DNA from: Phycicoccus flavus
Lineage (GTDB): Bacteria; Actinomycetota; Actinomycetes; Actinomycetales; Dermatophilaceae
Direction: 5' to 3'
Assembly (NCBI RefSeq): GCF_004025965.2
Contig: NZ_SAYU02000017.1
Span: 1-62,294 of the forward strand
DNA length: 62,294 nucleotides
Shown here: positions 1 to 10,106 of the stretch, piece by piece
Layout of the letters: each line of letters begins with the position of its first letter
How positions within the stretch are numbered: position 1 is the first letter of the stretch
Translations under genes and position numbers: made by a program
Notes under the pieces: generated by a model
Seen by the model: only the letters and a program-made list of their open reading frames with translations
Told to the model about the DNA's origin: nothing
Database searches by the model: none

Positions 1-123
1 GTGGGCCCGATCAAGCCGCAGGCCCGCGCCCTGGTCACCGTCGAGCAGCTGGGCGGGGTGCTGTACGTCGCGATGGTCATCTCGCGGCTCGTCGCTCTTA
101 CGGTGATGCGCGCCCGGCAGTGA
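1..123 (+). CDS. C-terminal end of a probable ion-channel membrane protein (partial)
   Basis: Frame 1 is open from the window edge to a TGA at 121-123, giving 40 residues that end LVALTVMRARQ. The stretch VEQLGGVLYVAMVISRLVALTV is hydrophobic with a conserved-looking E..GGVLY pattern. From family memory this resembles the end of two-TM potassium-channel-like (Ion_trans_2) proteins, where the last helix follows the pore. The leading GTG is the window edge and need not be the start. Too short for a firm assignment. Confidence 0.45.
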   Translation: MGPIKPQARALVTVEQLGGVLYVAMVISRLVALTVMRARQ

Positions 124-148
124 GGGCCGGGGCCGGAGGGCGAGCCGG

Positions 149-1342
149 TCAGGCCGGGACGCCGTCCAGGTCCTCGATGCGGGCCAGGCCCGGGCCGCGC
201 CGCTCGCGCAGGCCCGCGGCCGCGTCCTCGACGTCGCCGAGCAGCCGCAGCGTGTTCCCGCCGGTGAGCGCGGCGAGGTCGTCGTCGCTCCAGCCCCGGT
301 CGGCCAGCGCCTCGAGCAGCCGCGGGTAGCCGCTGACGTCCTCGAGCCCCTCGGGCTGGACGTCGACCCCGTCGTAGTCGCCGCCGAGACCGATGTGCCC
401 GATGCCCGCGACCTCCCGCACGTGCTCGCAGTGCGCGACGACGTCGGCGACGGTCGCCGCCGGGGCGGGGTGGGAGCGGCGGTAGGCGGCCGTGAAGTCG
501 CCGTAGGCCCGGAAGTCCGAGGACGAGATCCCCTCGGCGGCCGCGGCGTCAGTGGCCTCGAGGTCCCACTCGCGCACGGCCGGTGAGACGAACTTGGGGA
601 CGAAGGTGACCATGCAGACGCCGCCGTTGCCGGCCAGCCGGGCCAGGACGTCGTCCGGCACGTTGCGCGGGTGGTCGCAGACGGCGCGGGCCGAGGAGTG
701 CGAGAAGACCACCGGCGCCTCGGTCGTGTCGAGGGCGGCGCGCATCGTGTCGGCCGAGACGTGGCTGAGGTCGACGAGCATGCCGAGCCGGTTCATCTCG
801 CGGACGACCTCGTGGCCGAAGGCCGACAGCCCGCCGAGCACGGGCTCGTCCGTCGCGGAGTCCGCCCAGGGCACGTTGTCGTTGTGGGTGAGGGTCAGGT
901 AACGCACCCCGAGGGCGTGGAGCATCCGCAGCGTGCCGAGCGAGGAGTCGATGCTGTGCCCGCCCTCGGCCCCCATGAGCGAGGCGATCCGCCCCGTCGT
1001 CCACGCGGCCTCGACCTCGGCGCGGGTCGTCGCCAGGGCGAGGTCGCCCGGGTGGCGCCGGACGAGCTCGTGCACGGCGTCGACCTGCTCGAGGGTGGCC
1101 GCGACCGCCCGGTCGCCCTGGAGGGTGGCCGGGACGAACACCGACCAGAACTGCGCCCCGACCCCGCCCTCGCGCAGCCGCGGCAGGTCGGTGTGGGTCG
1201 GCAGGCCGCCGGCGGCGAGGTCCAGCCGGTCCCAGTCGTACCCGGCCCGCTCGCGCGCCTCCCACGGCAGGTCGTTGTGTCCGTCGATGACGGGCTGCCG
1301 CTCCAGCAGCCGTGCGATCCGTCCCCCGTCGTGCCCAGGCAT
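149..1342 (-). CDS. Membrane dipeptidase (peptidase M19, renal dipeptidase family)
   Basis: Predicted zinc dipeptidase of 397 residues, the usual family length. The metal site is visible: the HxD pair in [10 protein letters not shown] (H22, D24), the bridging Glu in LMGAEGG, and the His residues in DLSHVS and FSHSSAR. The C-terminal part has [10 protein letters not shown], typical of M19. The family hydrolyses dipeptides and some beta-lactam-like bonds; the substrate here is unknown. ATG at 1342 is chosen because a TAGGGT -10 box (1350-1355 on this strand) ends 7 nt upstream, which indicates a leaderless start; the open frame runs much further upstream but only through codon-bias shadow sequence. 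It is divergent from rimO. Confidence 0.9.
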   Translation of the reverse strand: MPGHDGGRIARLLERQPVIDGHNDLPWEARERAGYDWDRLDLAAGGLPTHTDLPRLREGGVGAQFWSVFVPATLQGDRAVAATLEQVDAVHELVRRHPGDLALATTRAEVEAAWTTGRIASLMGAEGGHSIDSSLGTLRMLHALGVRYLTLTHNDNVPWADSATDEPVLGGLSAFGHEVVREMNRLGMLVDLSHVSADTMRAALDTTEAPVVFSHSSARAVCDHPRNVPDDVLARLAGNGGVCMVTFVPKFVSPAVREWDLEATDAAAAEGISSSDFRAYGDFTAAYRRSHPAPAATVADVVAHCEHVREVAGIGHIGLGGDYDGVDVQPEGLEDVSGYPRLLEALADRGWSDDDLAALTGGNTLRLLGDVEDAAAGLRERRGPGLARIEDLDGVPA

Positions 1343-1402
1343 GGCGGCGACCCTACCCGGGGGTGGACGGAGCGGCGCGCGCTCGCCTCTAGAGTTGGGG
1401 AC

Positions 1403-2815
1403 ATGAGTGCGCAGGCGGCCCGGGGCAGTGTCGCGCTCGTGACCCTCGGGTGCACCCGCAACGAGGTGGACTCCGAGGAGCTCGCCGGGCGCCTGGCCGC
1501 CGACGGCTGGACCCTCGTCGACGACGCCGCCGACGCCGACGTCGCGCTCGTCAACACCTGCGGCTTCGTCGAGCAGGCGAAGAAGGACTCGATCGACACC
1601 CTCCTGGAGGCCGCCGACCTCAAGGAGACCGGGCGCACCCGCGCCGTCGTCGCCGTCGGCTGCCTCGCCGAGCGGTACGGCCGGACCCTGGCCGAGGAGC
1701 TGCCGGACGCCGACGCCGTGCTCGGCTTCGACTCCTACGCCGACATGTCGACCCACCTGCGCTCGATCCTCGACGGCGGCCGGCCCGCGTCGCACGTGCC
1801 CACCGACCGGCGCCGCCTGCTGCCGCTCTCGCCCGTCGCCCGGCCCGCGGCCTCCGGCGACGTCGCGCTGCCGGGGCACGCCGCCGGTGTCGTCCGCTCT
1901 CGCCTCGGCGACGCACCGTGGGCCCCGCTGAAGATCGCCAGCGGCTGCGACCGACGCTGCGCGTTCTGCGCCATCCCGATGTTCCGCGGCTCGTTCGTCT
2001 CGCGCCGGCCCACCGACGTCCTCGCCGAGGCCCGCTGGCTCGCCGAGCACGGGGTGCACGAGCTGCTGCTCGTCAGCGAGAACTCGACGTCCTACGGCAA
2101 GGACCTCGGCGACCTCACGCTGCTGGAGACGATGCTGCCCGAGCTCACCGGCATCGACGGCATCGAGCGGGTCCGGGTCTCCTACCTCCAGCCCGCCGAG
2201 GTCCGGCCCGGCCTGCTGGAGACGATGGCCGCCACCCCCGGGGTCTCGCCCTGGTACGACCTGTCCTTCCAGCACGCCTCGACCCCGCTGCTGCGGCGGA
2301 TGCGACGCTTCGGCGGCACCGAGCCGTTCCTCGGTCTGCTCGAGGGCATCCGTTCGCGCCAGCCCGGGGCCGGCGCCCGCAGCAACGTCATCGTCGGCTT
2401 CCCGGGGGAGACCGAGGACGACGTCGCGGAGCTCGAGCGGTTCCTCGAGTCCGCCCGCCTCGACGTCGTCGGGGTCTTCGGCTACTCCGACGAGGACGGC
2501 ACCGAGGGCGAGACCCTGGACGGCCACCTGCCCGAGCACGTCGTCGCCGAGCGGGTCGAGCGGGTCTCGGCGCTCGTCGAGGAGCTCACGGCTCAGCGTG
2601 CTGGGGAGCGCGTCGGCGAGCCCGTGCGGGTGCTGGTCGAGGAGGAGGACGAGGACGAGCCCGACGTCGTCGTCGGCCGCGCCGACCACCAGGGCCCCGA
2701 GGTCGACGGCGTGTGCCGGGTGCGGGTGGACGGTCCGCTGCCGGCCCCCGGGTCCTTCGTCGACGGCGTCGTCGTCGCGGCCGAGGGGGTCGACCTCCTC
2801 GTGGAGCCCCGGTGA
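1403..2815 (+). CDS. rimO: Ribosomal protein S12 methylthiotransferase RimO
   Basis: Radical-SAM enzyme of 470 residues that methylthiolates an aspartate of ribosomal protein S12. The N-terminal UPF0004 domain carries three Fe-S cysteines (C17 in LGCTRN, C53 in NTCGF, C87 in VGCLAE). The radical-SAM motif is CDRRCAFC (C182, C186, C189), and a C-terminal TRAM domain follows. RimO rather than MiaB is favoured by the LGC-RN-VDSEE N terminus; miaB occurs separately at 24684. The ATG lies 7 nt after TAGAGT (1390-1395), indicating a leaderless start. The gene heads a run with four-base GTGA overlaps into pgsA, cinA and clgR. Confidence 0.95.
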   Translation: MSAQAARGSVALVTLGCTRNEVDSEELAGRLAADGWTLVDDAADADVALVNTCGFVEQAKKDSIDTLLEAADLKETGRTRAVVAVGCLAERYGRTLAEELPDADAVLGFDSYADMSTHLRSILDGGRPASHVPTDRRRLLPLSPVARPAASGDVALPGHAAGVVRSRLGDAPWAPLKIASGCDRRCAFCAIPMFRGSFVSRRPTDVLAEARWLAEHGVHELLLVSENSTSYGKDLGDLTLLETMLPELTGIDGIERVRVSYLQPAEVRPGLLETMAATPGVSPWYDLSFQHASTPLLRRMRRFGGTEPFLGLLEGIRSRQPGAGARSNVIVGFPGETEDDVAELERFLESARLDVVGVFGYSDEDGTEGETLDGHLPEHVVAERVERVSALVEELTAQRAGERVGEPVRVLVEEEDEDEPDVVVGRADHQGPEVDGVCRVRVDGPLPAPGSFVDGVVVAAEGVDLLVEPR

Positions 2816-3573
2816 GCGAGCAGTCCCCGGGCCCCCAGCGCGGGGTCCGGCCCGGTCCGCTCGCCGAGGGCCGGGCCAGCGACCCGTACCGGGTCGGTAT
2901 CGACCCCGCGAGCCCGGTCGTCCCCGAGACCGGGCCGAGCCCCTGGAACATCGCGAACTACCTCACCGTGCTGCGGCTGCTGCTCGTGCCCGTCTTCGGG
3001 TGGCTGCTGCTGCTCCGCGGCGGCGACACGCCCGGCCTGCGCTGGGCGGCCTTCGCCGTCTTCGCGGTGGCGATGGTCACCGACCGGGTGGACGGCGACC
3101 TCGCCCGCAGCCGGGGGCTGGTGACGAACTTCGGCAAGGTCGCCGACCCCATCGCCGACAAGGCGCTCGTGACAATGGCGCTCGTCGGGCTCTCGATCGT
3201 CGGCGAGGTCTGGTGGTGGGTGACCGCGCTCGTGCTGGCCCGCGAGTGGGGCATCACGGCCGTCCGCTTCTGGGTGATCCGGCACGGCGTCATGGCCGCC
3301 GGGCGGGGCGGCAAGCTCAAGACGCTGCTCCAGACCTTCGGCATCGGCTTCCTGCTCTGGCCGCGGTGGACGCTGCCGGCCCCCGAGCTGTGGGACCTCC
3401 TCGCCTACGGGCTGCTCGCCGCGGCGGTGGCCGTCACCGTCGTCACGGGGGTCGACTACCTGGTCCAGGCCGTCCGGCTGCGCCAGCGCAGCGACCGCAC
3501 CGCCCGCAAACGGGCCGCGCGGGCCGCCCGCGAGGCCCGGGCCGCCCGGCGCCGGGAGCGGCGGGAGGGGTGA
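2812..3573 (+). CDS. pgsA: CDP-diacylglycerol--glycerol-3-phosphate 3-phosphatidyltransferase
   Basis: Makes phosphatidylglycerol phosphate from CDP-diacylglycerol and glycerol-3-phosphate at the membrane. It has 253 residues with several membrane helices. The CDP-alcohol phosphotransferase motif DGxxARx8Gx3Dx3D is complete (D94, G95, A98, R99, G108, D112, D116). The first about 45 residues are a polar extension before the first helix, and the C terminus is a run of Arg and Ala. The GTG start overlaps the rimO stop as GTGA, so translation is probably coupled. The adjacency rimO-pgsA-cinA is a standard actinobacterial arrangement and supports PgsA over other CDP-alcohol transferases. Confidence 0.93.
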   Translation: MSEQSPGPQRGVRPGPLAEGRASDPYRVGIDPASPVVPETGPSPWNIANYLTVLRLLLVPVFGWLLLLRGGDTPGLRWAAFAVFAVAMVTDRVDGDLARSRGLVTNFGKVADPIADKALVTMALVGLSIVGEVWWWVTALVLAREWGITAVRFWVIRHGVMAAGRGGKLKTLLQTFGIGFLLWPRWTLPAPELWDLLAYGLLAAAVAVTVVTGVDYLVQAVRLRQRSDRTARKRAARAAREARAARRRERREG

Positions 3574-4109
3574 GCGCGCGGGACGTCGTCCGCGACCTCG
3601 CCGCGGCCGGTTGGACGGTGGCCGGAGCGGAGTCGCTCACCGGTGGCCTGGTCACCGCCGCCCTCACGTCCGTGCCCGGTGCGTCCGCGGTGGTCCGCGG
3701 CGGTGTCGTGTCGTACGCCACGGACGTCAAGGCCTCGGTGCTCGGGGTGGACGCCGGCCTGCTCGCGGAGCGCGGTGCGGTCGACCCCGACGTCGCGCGG
3801 GGCATGGCCGAGGGGGTGCGGCGGCTCCTCGGCGCGACCTTCGGGGTGGCGACCACCGGGGTCGCCGGGCCGGAGCCCGCGGACGGGAAACCCGTCGGCG
3901 AGGTCCACGTCGCGGTCGCAGGACCGGCGGGAACACGGGCCGAGCGGCGGATGTTCTCCGGTGGGCGGGAGGAGATCCGACGACAGACCGTCGACGCGGT
4001 CCTGCTCCTGCTGGGGGAGGAGTGCCGGAACCTCCGGGACGCCGACCCCCCTGCGGGGTACGGTGGTGCCCTGTCAGGTCCGCCGACGACCCGGAAGGAG
4101 GCGCCGTGA
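3570..4109 (+). CDS. cinA: CinA C-terminal-type nicotinamide-nucleotide amidohydrolase
   Basis: A 179-residue stand-alone CinA C-terminal (PncC) domain, a family that deamidates nicotinamide mononucleotide for pyridine-nucleotide recycling. Visible signatures are AESLTGG (residues 20-26), [11 protein letters not shown] and TTGVAGPEP. The N-terminal molybdopterin-binding domain of full CinA is absent, as is common in actinobacteria. The GTG start overlaps the pgsA stop by four bases, and the stop codon overlaps the next GTG in the same way. The position between pgsA and clgR, upstream of recA, is conserved in the phylum. Confidence 0.92.
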   Translation: MSARDVVRDLAAAGWTVAGAESLTGGLVTAALTSVPGASAVVRGGVVSYATDVKASVLGVDAGLLAERGAVDPDVARGMAEGVRRLLGATFGVATTGVAGPEPADGKPVGEVHVAVAGPAGTRAERRMFSGGREEIRRQTVDAVLLLLGEECRNLRDADPPAGYGGALSGPPTTRKEAP

Positions 4110-4414
4110 TCCTGCTCCGCCACGAGCTCGGCGAGGCGCTGCGCGAGGCGCGCCGCGCCCAGGGCCGCACCCTGCGCGACGTCGCCGGGTCCGCCGCCGT
4201 CTCACTCGGGTACCTGAGCGAGGTCGAGCGCGGCACCAAGGAGGCGTCCTCGGAGCTGCTGGCCTCGATCTGCGACGGCCTCGGGCTCACCCTCTCGGAG
4301 CTGCTCGGCGTCGTCCGGGACCGCGTCGAGCACGTCGAGACCCTCTCGGCCCCGGTGACCCTGCCGGTCGCGCCGGCCCTCGACCCCGACCAGGTCTCCG
4401 CCTCCGCGGCCTGA
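4106..4414 (+). CDS. clgR: XRE-family transcriptional regulator ClgR
   Basis: Small DNA-binding protein of 102 residues. The helix-turn-helix covers about residues 10-70; the segment [20 protein letters not shown] and the following [14 protein letters not shown] are close to remembered ClgR sequences of Mycobacterium and Corynebacterium. ClgR activates clp protease genes, and the mycobacterial homologue has also been reported to bind RecA-independent DNA-damage promoters. The GTG start overlaps the cinA stop, with GGAGG five bases upstream. Last gene of the rimO operon, convergent with nei. Confidence 0.88.
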   Translation: MILLRHELGEALREARRAQGRTLRDVAGSAAVSLGYLSEVERGTKEASSELLASICDGLGLTLSELLGVVRDRVEHVETLSAPVTLPVAPALDPDQVSASAA

Positions 4415-4416
4415 CC

Positions 4417-4445
4417 CGGCGCGGGTCGCCACCTCCCGGGCGCCG
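4417..4445. terminator. Possible bidirectional terminator between clgR and nei
   Basis: An imperfect inverted repeat fills the 31-bp gap between the convergent clgR and nei stops: CGGCGCGGG pairs with CCC-GG-GCGCCG, leaving a two-base bulge and a loop of about 9 nt. No T-run follows on either strand, so this is suggestive only. Confidence 0.33.
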
Positions 4446-5321
4446 TCAGGCGTTGCGGCGACGGTAGCCGCCGCGCGACCCCGGGCTGCTGCTGAGCGGC
4501 CGCTGCGGCCGGCCGTCGTCCGTGGGCGCGATACCGCCCTGGCACGTGGGGCAGGAGAAGATCGTCCGCTCCCGGGGCGGTACCCCCGCCGTCGCGACCC
4601 GGACGGTGTCGCCGCACCTCCGGCACGGTCGTCCCGACCGCGCGTGGACGTAGGCCTCCTCGCCGGAGCGCTGCACCCCGGTCGTCATCTGCCAGCCGGA
4701 CCGCTCACCGGCGGCCATGAGCCGATGGGTGCGCGCCAGCAGACGGTCGAGCACCTCCGGGTCGACCTCGGCGGCGGGCGTCCACGGGTGGATCCGCTCG
4801 AGGAAGAGCAGCTCGCTGGCCCAGAAGGTCCCCACCCCGGCGAGGTTGCGCTGGTCGAGTAGGGCCTCGACGACGGTCCGACGGTCGGCGCCCACCGCGT
4901 CGCGGGCTCGCTCCGGGTCCCAGTCGGGGCCGAGCACGTCGGGGCCGAGGTGACCGACGAGGTCGGCCTCCCGGGCGGTGGGCACGAGGTCGAGCATGCC
5001 GAGCCGCAGCCCGAGCGCCGTCCACTCGGCGGTGAGGACGGCGGCGCGCAGGTCGGGACGGCGCAGCCCGCGCTCGGTGCGCGGGCCGGGGTGCTCGACC
5101 CGCCACTGCCCCTCCATCCGCAGGTGGGTGTGCAGGGTCGAGCCGGTGTCGAAGCGCTGGAGGACGTGCTTGCCGCGGGCGAGGACCTCCAGGGTCACCG
5201 ACCCGCGCAGGTCGACGTCGGGCGCGGACGGCCAGCGCAGCTCGGCGTGCGTCACCGGCGCCCCCGCGAGCGCGGCGTGCAGGCGCGCGGCGGTGCGGTG
5301 GACGGTGTCACCCTCGGGCAC
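4446..5321 (-). CDS. nei: Fpg/Nei-family DNA glycosylase / AP lyase
   Basis: Base-excision-repair enzyme of 291 residues that removes oxidised bases. It starts MPEGDT, giving the catalytic Pro2 and Glu3 of the family. The helix-two-turn-helix region contains DQRNLAGVGTFWASE (residues 156-170). A C-terminal zinc finger is formed by C233, C236, C257 and C260. The start is GTG, nine bases after the lhr stop, so it is almost certainly co-transcribed with lhr. The lhr-nei order is the same as that of Rv3296-Rv3297 in M. tuberculosis, which supports Nei over Fpg. Confidence 0.9.
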   Translation of the reverse strand: MPEGDTVHRTAARLHAALAGAPVTHAELRWPSAPDVDLRGSVTLEVLARGKHVLQRFDTGSTLHTHLRMEGQWRVEHPGPRTERGLRRPDLRAAVLTAEWTALGLRLGMLDLVPTAREADLVGHLGPDVLGPDWDPERARDAVGADRRTVVEALLDQRNLAGVGTFWASELLFLERIHPWTPAAEVDPEVLDRLLARTHRLMAAGERSGWQMTTGVQRSGEEAYVHARSGRPCRRCGDTVRVATAGVPPRERTIFSCPTCQGGIAPTDDGRPQRPLSSSPGSRGGYRRRNA

Positions 5322-5330
5322 GAGCGACCC

Positions 5331-8300
5331 TCACCGGCGCATCCGCAGGCCGCGCGGCGTGAGGTGGAAGCCCGCGGACTCCAGCGCCGAGATGACCGGG
5401 TGGTCCGACCCCAGCAGCCGCCCGCCGTCGGCCTTCTCGACGGTGATCCGGCCCAGGTGGCCCCGCCGGACCGCGTCGGCCAGGGCCCCGGCCGCGGCGG
5501 CGAGGAGGTCGGGGTCCTCGGTGTAGGTGAGCAGGGTCTTGCCGCCGCGCTCGACGTAGAGGGCGAGGACGCCGTCGACGAGGACGACGACGGAGCCGGC
5601 CTTGCGACCGGGCTGGTGCCGCCGGCGCTTGTCGCCGTCGCCGCCGTCCTCGGCGGGGTCGACGGCCCGCTCGGGCCAGGGCAGCGCGCCCCCGTACGGG
5701 TTGGCCGGGTCACTGGCGGCGAGGACGACGGGCACGGGGTCGGGACGGTCCCGCTCGCGCACCGCGGAACCGCCGGCCCGGAGCCGGTCGATGGCCCCGC
5801 CGGTCCCGAACTGCGAGGCGCCGAGGCCCTCGACGAAGTAGCCGCGCCGCACCCGTCCGCTCTCCTCGGCCTTGCCGAGCACGCGGTAGACGGCGGCGAA
5901 GCCGCCGGTGATGTCCTCGGCCGCGACGGCGCCCCGGGTGACGATGCCGTGCCGGTCGAGCAGGAGCTCGGCGGTGGCGAGGGCGCGCAGGGTGGGGTCG
6001 TCCTCGGCGGGGGGGAGGAGCGACCACCGGCCGGTCGCCCGGGCCGGACCCGAGCGCGCGGGCAGGGCCGGGCGGCTGGGCGCCGAGCCCAGCGCTCCGA
6101 GCGGGCCGCGCCGCGACCCGTACCGGGTCCGCCGCGGGCCGGGGGTCGTCCGCTTGTGGGTCGTGCGGCCCCCGGCGAGCAGCGCCCGGACCGGGGCGAA
6201 GGTGTCGCCGGTGACGCGCCCGGCCCAGACGAGGTCCCAGAGGGTGCCGGTCAGCGTCTCGTCGTCGGTGCTGCCGACCTGGTCCGAGAGGGAGCGGAAG
6301 AAGTGCGCCCCGCCCCCGGCCAGCGCGTCCAGCACGGCCAGGCCCTGCTCGGACGGCACCCGCTCGGGGTCCGGCCCGGGCAGGGTGAGGTGCGCGGAGT
6401 CGGCGAGGTGCAGCGACACCCAGCCGTCGTCGCCCGGGAGCGACCCGTGCCCGCACCACAGCACCTCCCCGGAGGCCATGAGCTCGTCGAGCATCCCGGG
6501 TGCGTAGTCGGCGACCCGCGCCGGCAGCACGAGGGACTCCCAGGCGCTCGCGGGCAGCACGGCCCCGCTCAGCTGCTCGACGGCCCGGACGACGCCGTCG
6601 CGCCCCCGCAGCCGGCCGCCGACGCCCTGCCACTCCTGGAGGAACCGCGCGAGCTCGACCGGCGTGACCGGCTCGACCTCGGCCCGCAGCGCCGCGAGCG
6701 AGCGCCGGCGCAGCATCCGCAGGACCTCGGCGTCGCAGTACTCGGTGCCCCCGCCGCCGGTGGGCAGGAACTCGCCCTCGACGACGCGGCCGGACGAGGC
6801 GAGCCGGGCCAGCGCCCCCGTCGCGACGGCGACGCCGATGCCGTAGGCGCGGGCGACCTGCGCGGCCTGGAACGGCGCGTGGGTGCGGGCGAAACGGGCG
6901 ACGAGGTCGCCGAGCGGGTCGGTGACCGGCTCGAGGAAGGTCTGCGGGACACCGGGGGGCAGCGAGGCGCCGAGGGCGTCGCGCAGCCGGGAGGCGTCCT
7001 CGATGGCCGACCAGCGCTCCTCGCCGGCGACCCGGACGGGGATGACCTGGCGGGCGGACTCGAGGCCGGCCAGCCAGCCCTCGACGTCGTCGCCGCTCAC
7101 GCCCTCGCGGCAGCGCTGGAGGACGGCGTCGACCGACAACGGCCCGAGGACGCGCAGCAGGTCGAGGGCGTCGTCGGCGTCGCGGGCGGCGCGCTCGGGG
7201 GTGAGGCGCTGCAGCTCGGTCTCGGTGCGGGCGACCTGCTCGGCGTCGAGGAGGTCGCGCAGGGCCAGCCCCTCGGACCCGCCGAGCAGCTCGGCGAGCA
7301 GGGAGGGGTCCAGGGCCAGGGCGGCGGCGCGCTTCTCGGCGAGCGGGCTGTCGCCCTCGTAGAGGAACTGGGCGACGTAGCCGAAGAGCAGCGACTTCGC
7401 GAACGGCGACGGCGTGGTGCTCTCGACGTCGACGACGGTGACCCTGCGGCCGGCGACGTCCTGCATGAGCGCGACGAGGCCGGGCACGTCGAAGACGTCC
7501 TGCACGCACTCGCGGACGGCCTCGAGCACGATGGGGAAGGTGGGGTAGCGGCTCGCGACCTCGAGCAGCTGGGAGGCGCGCTGGCGCTGCTGCCACAGCG
7601 GCTGCCGCCGGTCCGGGCGGCGGCGCGGCAGGAGCAGCGCCCGGGCGGCGCACTCGCGGAAGCGGGAGGCGAAGAGCGCCGAGCCGCCGATCTCCTCGGT
7701 GACCAGGCCGCGGACGTCGTCGGGGTCGAGGACGACGAGGTCGAGCAGCTCGCGGCCGACGCCCCGGCGGTCCAGGCCCTCGACGTCGTTCCACTCCAGG
7801 TCGGGCAGCCGCAGGACGATGCCGTCGTCGCCGTGCATGGCCTGGACGTCGACGCCGAAGCGGTCGCGCATCCGGGCGCTCACGGCCAGCGCCCAGGGGG
7901 CGTGGACCTGGGCGCCGAAGGGGGAGTGGACCGCCACCCGCCAGTCGCCGAGCTCGTCGCGGAACCGCTCGACGACGACGGTGCGGTCGTCCGGGACGTG
8001 CCCGGTGGCCTCGCGCTGCTCGCGCAGGTAGGTGAGGAGGTTGTCGGCGGCCCAGGTGTCGAGCCCGGCGGCCATGACCCGCTCCCGCGCGGACTCGGGC
8101 GAGAGGGCGTCGACCTCGCGGACGAATGCGCCGACCGCCTTGCCCAGCTCGGCCGGACGGCCGAGGCTGTCACCCTTCCAGAACGGCAGCCGGCCGGGCA
8201 GGCCCGGCGCCGGGGTGACGAGGACGCGGTCGTGGGTGATGTCCTCGATGCGCCAGGTGGAGGTGCCCAGGGTGAAGAGGTCGCCGACCCGGGACTCGTA

Positions 8301-10037
8301 GACCATCTCCTCGTCGAGCTCGCCGACCCGCCGGCCCGGACCCTCGCCCGTCGCGAGGAAGACGGCGTAGAGGCCACGGTCGGGGATGGTCCCACCGGAG
8401 GTGACGGCCAGGCGCTGGGCGCCCCGGCGGCCGGTGAGGGTGTCGGCCAGCCGGTCCCAGGTGATCCGGGCCCGTAACTCGGCGAAGTCCTCGCTCGGGT
8501 ACTTGCCGGCGAGCATGTCGAGCACCGACTCCAGGACCGAGCGGGTGAGCGTCGCGTAGGGCGCCGACCGCCGGGCCAGGGCGAGGACGTCCTCGACGGT
8601 CCACTCGTCGAGCGCGCACATGGCGACGACCTGCTGGGCCAGGACGTCCAGCGGGTTCTGCGGGACGTGCAGCGCCTCGATGGAGCCGGACAGCATCCGC
8701 TCGACGACGACGGCGGTCTGGACGAGGTCGCCGCGGAACTTCGGGAACAGCACGCCGCGCGACACGGCGCCGACCTGGTGGCCGGCGCGCCCGACCCGCT
8801 GGAGCCCGGAGGCCACCGACGGCGGCGACTCGACCTGGACGACGAGGTCGACCGCGCCCATGTCGATGCCGAGCTCGAGGCTCGAGGTGGCGACGACGGC
8901 GGGCAGCCGGCCGGACTTCAGCTCCTCCTCGATCTGGGCGCGCTGCTCCTTGCTCACCGACCCGTGGTGGGCGCGGGCGATGACGGCCGCGGCGCCACCG
9001 CCCTGCCCGGACTGGGCCATGACCTGCGCCGGGGTGTTCCTCAGCACCGCCGGGCGCGCCTGGCCGTGCTCGGCCCCCACCGTCTCCGCCCCGGCGGCGA
9101 CCTCGACCCGCTCCTCCCAGATCTCGTTGAGCCGGGTGGTGAGTCGCTCGGCGAGGCGCCGGCTGTTGGAGAAGACGAGGGTCGAGGTGTGGTCGGCGAC
9201 GAGGCCGACGATGCGCTCCTCGACGTGCGGCCAGATCGAGGCGCGCTGCTCCTGCCCGGACGCGGCGCCGGCGAGGTCGCCGGTGGGCTGCCCGAGCTCG
9301 GACATGTCGGGGACCGGGACGACGACCTTGAGGTCCCACTCCTTGGTCGAGGGCGGCTGGACGACGTCGACCGGGCGCCCGCCCGCGAGGTACCGCGCGA
9401 CCTCCTCGACCGGGCGGACCGTGGCCGACAGCCCGATCCGCTGCGCCGGGCTGTCGAGCAGGCCGTCGAGCCGCTCCAGCGACAGGGCGAGGTGCGCCCC
9501 GCGCTTGGTGCCCGCGAGGGCGTGGACCTCGTCGAGGATGACGGTCTCGACACCGGTGAGCGCCTCGCGGGCGGCGCTGGTGAGGAGGAGGAAGAGCGAC
9601 TCGGGCGTCGTGATGAGCACGTCGCTGGGGGTGCGGGCGAAGGCGCGCCGCTCGTCGGCCGGGGTGTCGCCGGAGCGCACGGCGACGGTGATGTCGGGCT
9701 CGGGGAGGCCGAGCCGTGACGCCGCGTGCCGGATGCCGACGAGCGGGCTGCGCAGGTTGCGCTCGACGTCGACGGCCAGGGCCTTCATCGGCGAGACGTA
9801 GAGGACCCGGCACCGCTGCAGCCGCTCCTCGGGGACGGGCCGCGAGGCGAGCCGGTCCAGCGCCCAGAGGAACGCCGAGAGCGTCTTCCCCGACCCCGTG
9901 GGCGCGACGACGAGCGCGTGCCGGCCCCCGGAGACGGCCTCCCAGGCGCCGGCCTGCGCGGCCGTGGGCTCGCTGAAGCTGCCGCGGAACCAGGCGGCGG
10001 TGGCGGGGGAGAACCGGTCGAGGACGTCGTCGCTCAT
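5331..10037 (-). CDS. lhr: Large ATP-dependent DNA helicase Lhr
   Basis: Superfamily 2 helicase of 1568 residues, the long Lhr form. The N-terminal RecA-like domains show motif I (APTGSGKT, residues 45-52), motif II as DEVH (169-172), motif III (LSATVRP) and the motif VI region QRVGRAGHQVG. The Lhr core and a long C-terminal domain of unknown function follow, ending at the stop at 5331. Mycobacterial Lhr is a damage-inducible 3'-to-5' translocase. The ATG at 10037 lies 9 nt from a GAGGCT -10 that follows a CTGTCGGTG damage motif. Co-oriented with nei and divergent from the aldo/keto reductase. Confidence 0.96.
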   Translation of the reverse strand: MSDDVLDRFSPATAAWFRGSFSEPTAAQAGAWEAVSGGRHALVVAPTGSGKTLSAFLWALDRLASRPVPEERLQRCRVLYVSPMKALAVDVERNLRSPLVGIRHAASRLGLPEPDITVAVRSGDTPADERRAFARTPSDVLITTPESLFLLLTSAAREALTGVETVILDEVHALAGTKRGAHLALSLERLDGLLDSPAQRIGLSATVRPVEEVARYLAGGRPVDVVQPPSTKEWDLKVVVPVPDMSELGQPTGDLAGAASGQEQRASIWPHVEERIVGLVADHTSTLVFSNSRRLAERLTTRLNEIWEERVEVAAGAETVGAEHGQARPAVLRNTPAQVMAQSGQGGGAAAVIARAHHGSVSKEQRAQIEEELKSGRLPAVVATSSLELGIDMGAVDLVVQVESPPSVASGLQRVGRAGHQVGAVSRGVLFPKFRGDLVQTAVVVERMLSGSIEALHVPQNPLDVLAQQVVAMCALDEWTVEDVLALARRSAPYATLTRSVLESVLDMLAGKYPSEDFAELRARITWDRLADTLTGRRGAQRLAVTSGGTIPDRGLYAVFLATGEGPGRRVGELDEEMVYESRVGDLFTLGTSTWRIEDITHDRVLVTPAPGLPGRLPFWKGDSLGRPAELGKAVGAFVREVDALSPESARERVMAAGLDTWAADNLLTYLREQREATGHVPDDRTVVVERFRDELGDWRVAVHSPFGAQVHAPWALAVSARMRDRFGVDVQAMHGDDGIVLRLPDLEWNDVEGLDRRGVGRELLDLVVLDPDDVRGLVTEEIGGSALFASRFRECAARALLLPRRRPDRRQPLWQQRQRASQLLEVASRYPTFPIVLEAVRECVQDVFDVPGLVALMQDVAGRRVTVVDVESTTPSPFAKSLLFGYVAQFLYEGDSPLAEKRAAALALDPSLLAELLGGSEGLALRDLLDAEQVARTETELQRLTPERAARDADDALDLLRVLGPLSVDAVLQRCREGVSGDDVEGWLAGLESARQVIPVRVAGEERWSAIEDASRLRDALGASLPPGVPQTFLEPVTDPLGDLVARFARTHAPFQAAQVARAYGIGVAVATGALARLASSGRVVEGEFLPTGGGGTEYCDAEVLRMLRRRSLAALRAEVEPVTPVELARFLQEWQGVGGRLRGRDGVVRAVEQLSGAVLPASAWESLVLPARVADYAPGMLDELMASGEVLWCGHGSLPGDDGWVSLHLADSAHLTLPGPDPERVPSEQGLAVLDALAGGGAHFFRSLSDQVGSTDDETLTGTLWDLVWAGRVTGDTFAPVRALLAGGRTTHKRTTPGPRRTRYGSRRGPLGALGSAPSRPALPARSGPARATGRWSLLPPAEDDPTLRALATAELLLDRHGIVTRGAVAAEDITGGFAAVYRVLGKAEESGRVRRGYFVEGLGASQFGTGGAIDRLRAGGSAVRERDRPDPVPVVLAASDPANPYGGALPWPERAVDPAEDGGDGDKRRRHQPGRKAGSVVVLVDGVLALYVERGGKTLLTYTEDPDLLAAAAGALADAVRRGHLGRITVEKADGGRLLGSDHPVISALESAGFHLTPRGLRMRR

Positions 10038-10046
10038 GCTGGCGTC

Positions 10047-10069
10047 AGCCTCTCACCCGCCACCGACAG
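10047..10069 (-). promoter_or_regulatory. RecA-independent DNA-damage promoter motif upstream of lhr
   Basis: On the minus strand the sequence reads CTGTCGGTG (10069-10061), eight bases, then GAGGCT (10052-10047), nine bases before the lhr ATG. It matches the published actinobacterial motif tTGTCRgtg-N8-TAnnnT, except that the first -10 base is G and the first motif base is C. The identical 9-mer with N8 spacing sits upstream of recA in this window. Confidence 0.6.
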
Positions 10070-10106
10070 CCGGGCCCCGGGACGCCGCACCGGGGGACGA
10101 CGTCGC

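Noticed and set aside
149-2689. 846-codon version of the dipeptidase frame
   Set aside because: The part beyond 1342 is antisense to rimO; the dipeptidase fold and leaderless promoter both point to ATG 1342.
4950-8477. Plus-strand frame of 1175 codons opposite lhr
   Set aside because: Composition is low-complexity (Gly, Ala, Arg, Glu) with no domain, while the opposite strand has all helicase motifs.
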